Of a stretch of DNA of 22,173 nt, positions 20,280 through 22,173 are shown piece after piece; the first letter of the stretch is position 1; each line of letters starts with the position of its first letter. The stretch covers positions 1-22,173 of the forward strand of contig JAISCK010000201.1 of the NCBI GenBank assembly GCA_031265635.1, read 5' to 3'. This stretch comes from Spirochaetaceae bacterium. Lineage in GTDB: Bacteria > Spirochaetota > Spirochaetia > Treponematales > Breznakiellaceae. The notes beneath the pieces were generated by a model, which saw only the letters and a list, made by a program, of their open reading frames with translations, did no database searches and had not been told where the DNA came from. The position numbers were made by a program, and so were the translations under genes.

Positions 20280-21926
20280 ATGGCAAAAAAAATGATTCTT
20301 TTTCTGACGGTTCTTGCCGTAGCGGCGATGGGCTGTTCGGGACCGGCTAAGGAAACGGTTAAGGAGAGCCAGATCACCGCTGTTGTCGCCTCGGAGCCCA
20401 ACACCATTGACCCCGCCCTTAATACCGCGGTGGACGGCGCCATATACCTGGTCCACGCCTTTGAGGGCCTCTACAAGTACGTTGACAACGGCAGGGGCGA
20501 CGCGGTTCTCGCGCCGGGCCAGGCTCAAAGTGAACCAACCAAGACGGTAAATCCCGACGGGACCGTTACCTATGTGTTCAAGCTCCGCAGCGGCCTTAAA
20601 TGGTCCGACGGACAGGCCCTTACCGCCAAAGACTTTGTCTACGGCTGGCAGCGCCTGGTTGACCCCGAAACCGCCGCGGATTACAGCTACCAGCTTGACA
20701 TGGTAAAGAACGCCAACGAAATAATGGCCGGGGCCCTGGACAAGAGCCAGCTTGCGGCCCGGGCTGTTGACGACCTTACCCTGGAAGTAATACTCACCTA
20801 TGACTGCCCCTACTTCTTTGAAATCTTCGCCTTCCCCGCGGTCTTCCCGGTCCGGGAGGACATCATTGCCAAGGCCGGGGATCAGTGGACCTTTTCCCCT
20901 TCAACCTATATAGGCAACGGCCCCTACCGGCTGCGGGAATGGGTACACAACAGTTATCTTCTTTTTGAAAAGAACCCCAACTACTACGACCCGGCATCGG
21001 GTCCCGATTTGATCCGCTTTGCCCTTATGGACGACGACAACGCCCAGCTTGCCGGGTTCCGTAACGGCGAAATTGACTTTATCGAGGAAATGCCCGTTGA
21101 CGAAATTCCGACCCTTCTTGCCAACGGCGAACTCAATATAGTCCCCTATTTGGGAACCTATTTTGTCTGTTTCAACAACCAGAAAGCGCCCTTTACCGAC
21201 GTCAGGGTGCGCAAGGCATTTTCCCTGGCCATAGACCGGAACTACATAGTCAGCCAGATCACCCAGACCGGCGAGCTTCCCGCTACGGCCTATGTGCCTT
21301 CGGGAATTGTTGACGCGGGCGGCGGCGGCACCGATTTCCGCCAGGTGGGAGGCGCTTACTACAAGACCGGAACCGCCGATTACCAGGCCAATGTGGAAGA
21401 AGCCAGGCAGCTTCTGGCCGCCGCGGGCTATCCCGGCGGCAGGGGTTTCCCCGTAGTGGAATATGCCTACAACACCAACGACAGGCACCGGGCCATAGGC
21501 GAGGCCCTCCAGGATATGTGGCGCACCGCTTTGGGAGTCAACGTTACCCTGGCCAATCAGGACTGGGCGGTATTCCTTGACAACCGCAAAGTGGGGAACT
21601 ATCAGATCGCCCGGCACGGCTGGATTGCCGACTATAACGACCCCATCTCCTTCCTTGACATGTGGGTTACAGGCGGCGGCAATGACGACGCCCAGTACGC
21701 GGTGCCCGAATACGACAGGCTTATCGCCAACGCCAAGTCCACATCGGTTCCCGCCGACCGCATGCGCTTTATGCACCAGGCCGAGGACATCGTTATGGGC
21801 CGGGACCACGCGGTGGGCCCCATCTACTTCTATACCCAGAAGTACATGATAAATCCCAAACTTTCGGGCCTCTACTATACGCCCCTGGGCTTCTTCTACT
21901 TTACCCAGGTTAAGATAGCCCCATAA
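20280..21926 (+). CDS. oppA: Oligopeptide-binding lipoprotein (SBP_bac_5, OppA/MppA-like)
   Basis: The protein has 548 residues. The signal peptide ends in AMGC, with lipidation at C19. The family pattern of the SBP_bac_5 fold is present throughout: EPNTIDPAL, LKWSDGQALTAKDFVYGWQRLVDP, GNGPYRLREW, FEKNPNYYD and VRKAFSLAIDR. It captures peptides outside the membrane for the OppBCDF channel; the exact peptide preference cannot be read. The start at 20280 has GAGGAGGAA 3-5 nt upstream; an in-frame ATG at 20241 lacks this and adds an acidic stretch before the signal. It sits last in the cluster after a 183-bp gap. Confidence 0.95.
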   Translation: MAKKMILFLTVLAVAAMGCSGPAKETVKESQITAVVASEPNTIDPALNTAVDGAIYLVHAFEGLYKYVDNGRGDAVLAPGQAQSEPTKTVNPDGTVTYVFKLRSGLKWSDGQALTAKDFVYGWQRLVDPETAADYSYQLDMVKNANEIMAGALDKSQLAARAVDDLTLEVILTYDCPYFFEIFAFPAVFPVREDIIAKAGDQWTFSPSTYIGNGPYRLREWVHNSYLLFEKNPNYYDPASGPDLIRFALMDDDNAQLAGFRNGEIDFIEEMPVDEIPTLLANGELNIVPYLGTYFVCFNNQKAPFTDVRVRKAFSLAIDRNYIVSQITQTGELPATAYVPSGIVDAGGGGTDFRQVGGAYYKTGTADYQANVEEARQLLAAAGYPGGRGFPVVEYAYNTNDRHRAIGEALQDMWRTALGVNVTLANQDWAVFLDNRKVGNYQIARHGWIADYNDPISFLDMWVTGGGNDDAQYAVPEYDRLIANAKSTSVPADRMRFMHQAEDIVMGRDHAVGPIYFYTQKYMINPKLSGLYYTPLGFFYFTQVKIAP

Positions 21927-21930
21927 AGGT

Positions 21931-21964
21931 TGAACTAATCCGCCATCCGTGGCGGATTAGTTCA
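21931..21964 (+). terminator. Perfect 14-bp hairpin after oppA
   Basis: TGAACTAATCCGCC (21931-21944) pairs with GGCGGATTAGTTCA (21951-21964) across a 6-nt loop, 4 nt after the oppA stop. TTTTT (21971-21975) follows after 6 nt, so termination is plausible. It is also the first of a chain of hairpins. Confidence 0.65.
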
Positions 21965-21966
21965 TG

Positions 21967-22040
21967 GGAGTTTTTACCTTGTAAAAACTCCGCCCTGTCC
22001 GCCTAACGGCGGACAGGATAACACGGACCCTGAGCCCGTG
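21967..22040 (+). repeat. Chain of three further hairpins
   Basis: GGAGTTTTTAC (21967-21977) pairs perfectly with GTAAAAACTCC (21981-21991). CCTGTCCGCC (21994-22003) pairs perfectly with GGCGGACAGG (22008-22017). CACGG (22022-22026) pairs with CCGTG (22036-22040). They are separated by only 2-4 nt and fill the space between oppA and the next gene almost entirely. Confidence 0.7.
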
Positions 22041-22073
22041 AAAAACGTTATCGTTATTAAAGGAGCGTTCTAT

Positions 22074-22173
22074 ATGAAAAATAAAATTATAAGGGGGAGT
22101 GTTTATTTTACCCCCCCCCCCCGGCATCTGGTATGGGTTGTTGTTCTGTTTCCGGTCAGGACAGCCCGAATCC
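22074..22173 (+). CDS. Start of an ORF with an internal C12 tract (3' partial)
   Basis: An ATG at 22074 is preceded by AAAGGAG with 8-nt spacing. The first 12 residues, MKNKIIRGSVYF, look like the basic start of an exported protein. The codons then run into a C12 tract. As given, the frame continues as TPPPRHLVWVVVLFPV and stays open to the window end. With 13 C it reads TPPPPASGMGCCSVSG, and with 14 C TPPPPGIWYGLLFCF; all three remain open. Which is the real product cannot be decided here. Confidence 0.45.
   Translation, partial: MKNKIIRGSVYFTPPPRHLVWVVVLFPVRTARI
22111..22122 (+). repeat. Poly-C tract, C12, inside an ORF
   Basis: Twelve consecutive C start at codon 13 of the ORF beginning at 22074. 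A change of one or two C would switch the downstream frame, as in phase-variable surface genes. A sequencing or assembly error in the run length is also possible. Confidence 0.8.

Noticed and set aside
21931..22040. CRISPR array
   Set aside because: The units are unlike hairpins in close succession, not identical direct repeats with unique spacers, and no cas gene is nearby.

Overview
The window reads as bacterial chromosome with fairly GC-rich genes and AT-rich spacers. I favour a spirochaete of the Treponema / termite-gut (Breznakiellaceae-like) type. The reasons are several lipoproteins with loose lipoboxes, an Rpn-family nuclease with acidic C-terminal repeats, long poly-C tracts, and many structured intergenic repeats. 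This is inference: there is no rRNA or tRNA in the window, and a complete F-type ATP synthase is not what I would expect from the best-known treponemes, which use V/A-type enzymes.

Layout. (1) 1-1446 (+) is the 3' part of a membrane-protein gene of a type I recall from cyanobacteria and chloroplasts. It converges on 1485-3944 (-), a JAB/JAMM domain fused to a DinG/XPD-like helicase. (2) 3945-4504 has no gene but holds a terminator-like hairpin, a structured repeat and a promoter for the Rpn-type nuclease at 4505-5371. (3) 5372-5759 is a long leader with a near-consensus promoter, a C16 tract and two hairpins. It precedes a Tat-exported FAD reductase-like flavoprotein (5760-7640), followed by an FMN-binding lipoprotein (7731-8183). 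After two terminators and a second copy of the structured repeat comes a second FMN-binding lipoprotein (8707-9060). Together these look like an extracytoplasmic flavin-based electron-transfer module. (4) Two small basic genes follow: a 70-residue zinc-ribbon protein and a 38-residue Lys-rich peptide. (5) 9629-15902 (-) is the complete F1Fo ATP synthase operon atpBEFHAGDC. (6) 16121-21926 (+) is an oligopeptide ABC transporter in the order oppB-oppC-oppD-oppF-oppA. (7) 21927-22173 holds consecutive hairpins and the start of a gene whose early codons contain a C12 tract.

How they could work together (inference): the peptide transporter brings in substrates, the outer flavoproteins would dispose of electrons onto an unknown acceptor, and the H+-type ATP synthase interconverts ATP and proton-motive force. 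The most unusual signals are the paired structured repeats flanking the first two genes of the flavoprotein module and the nuclease gene, the two poly-C tracts (one in a leader, one inside an ORF), the hairpin array after oppA, and the JAB-helicase fusion.
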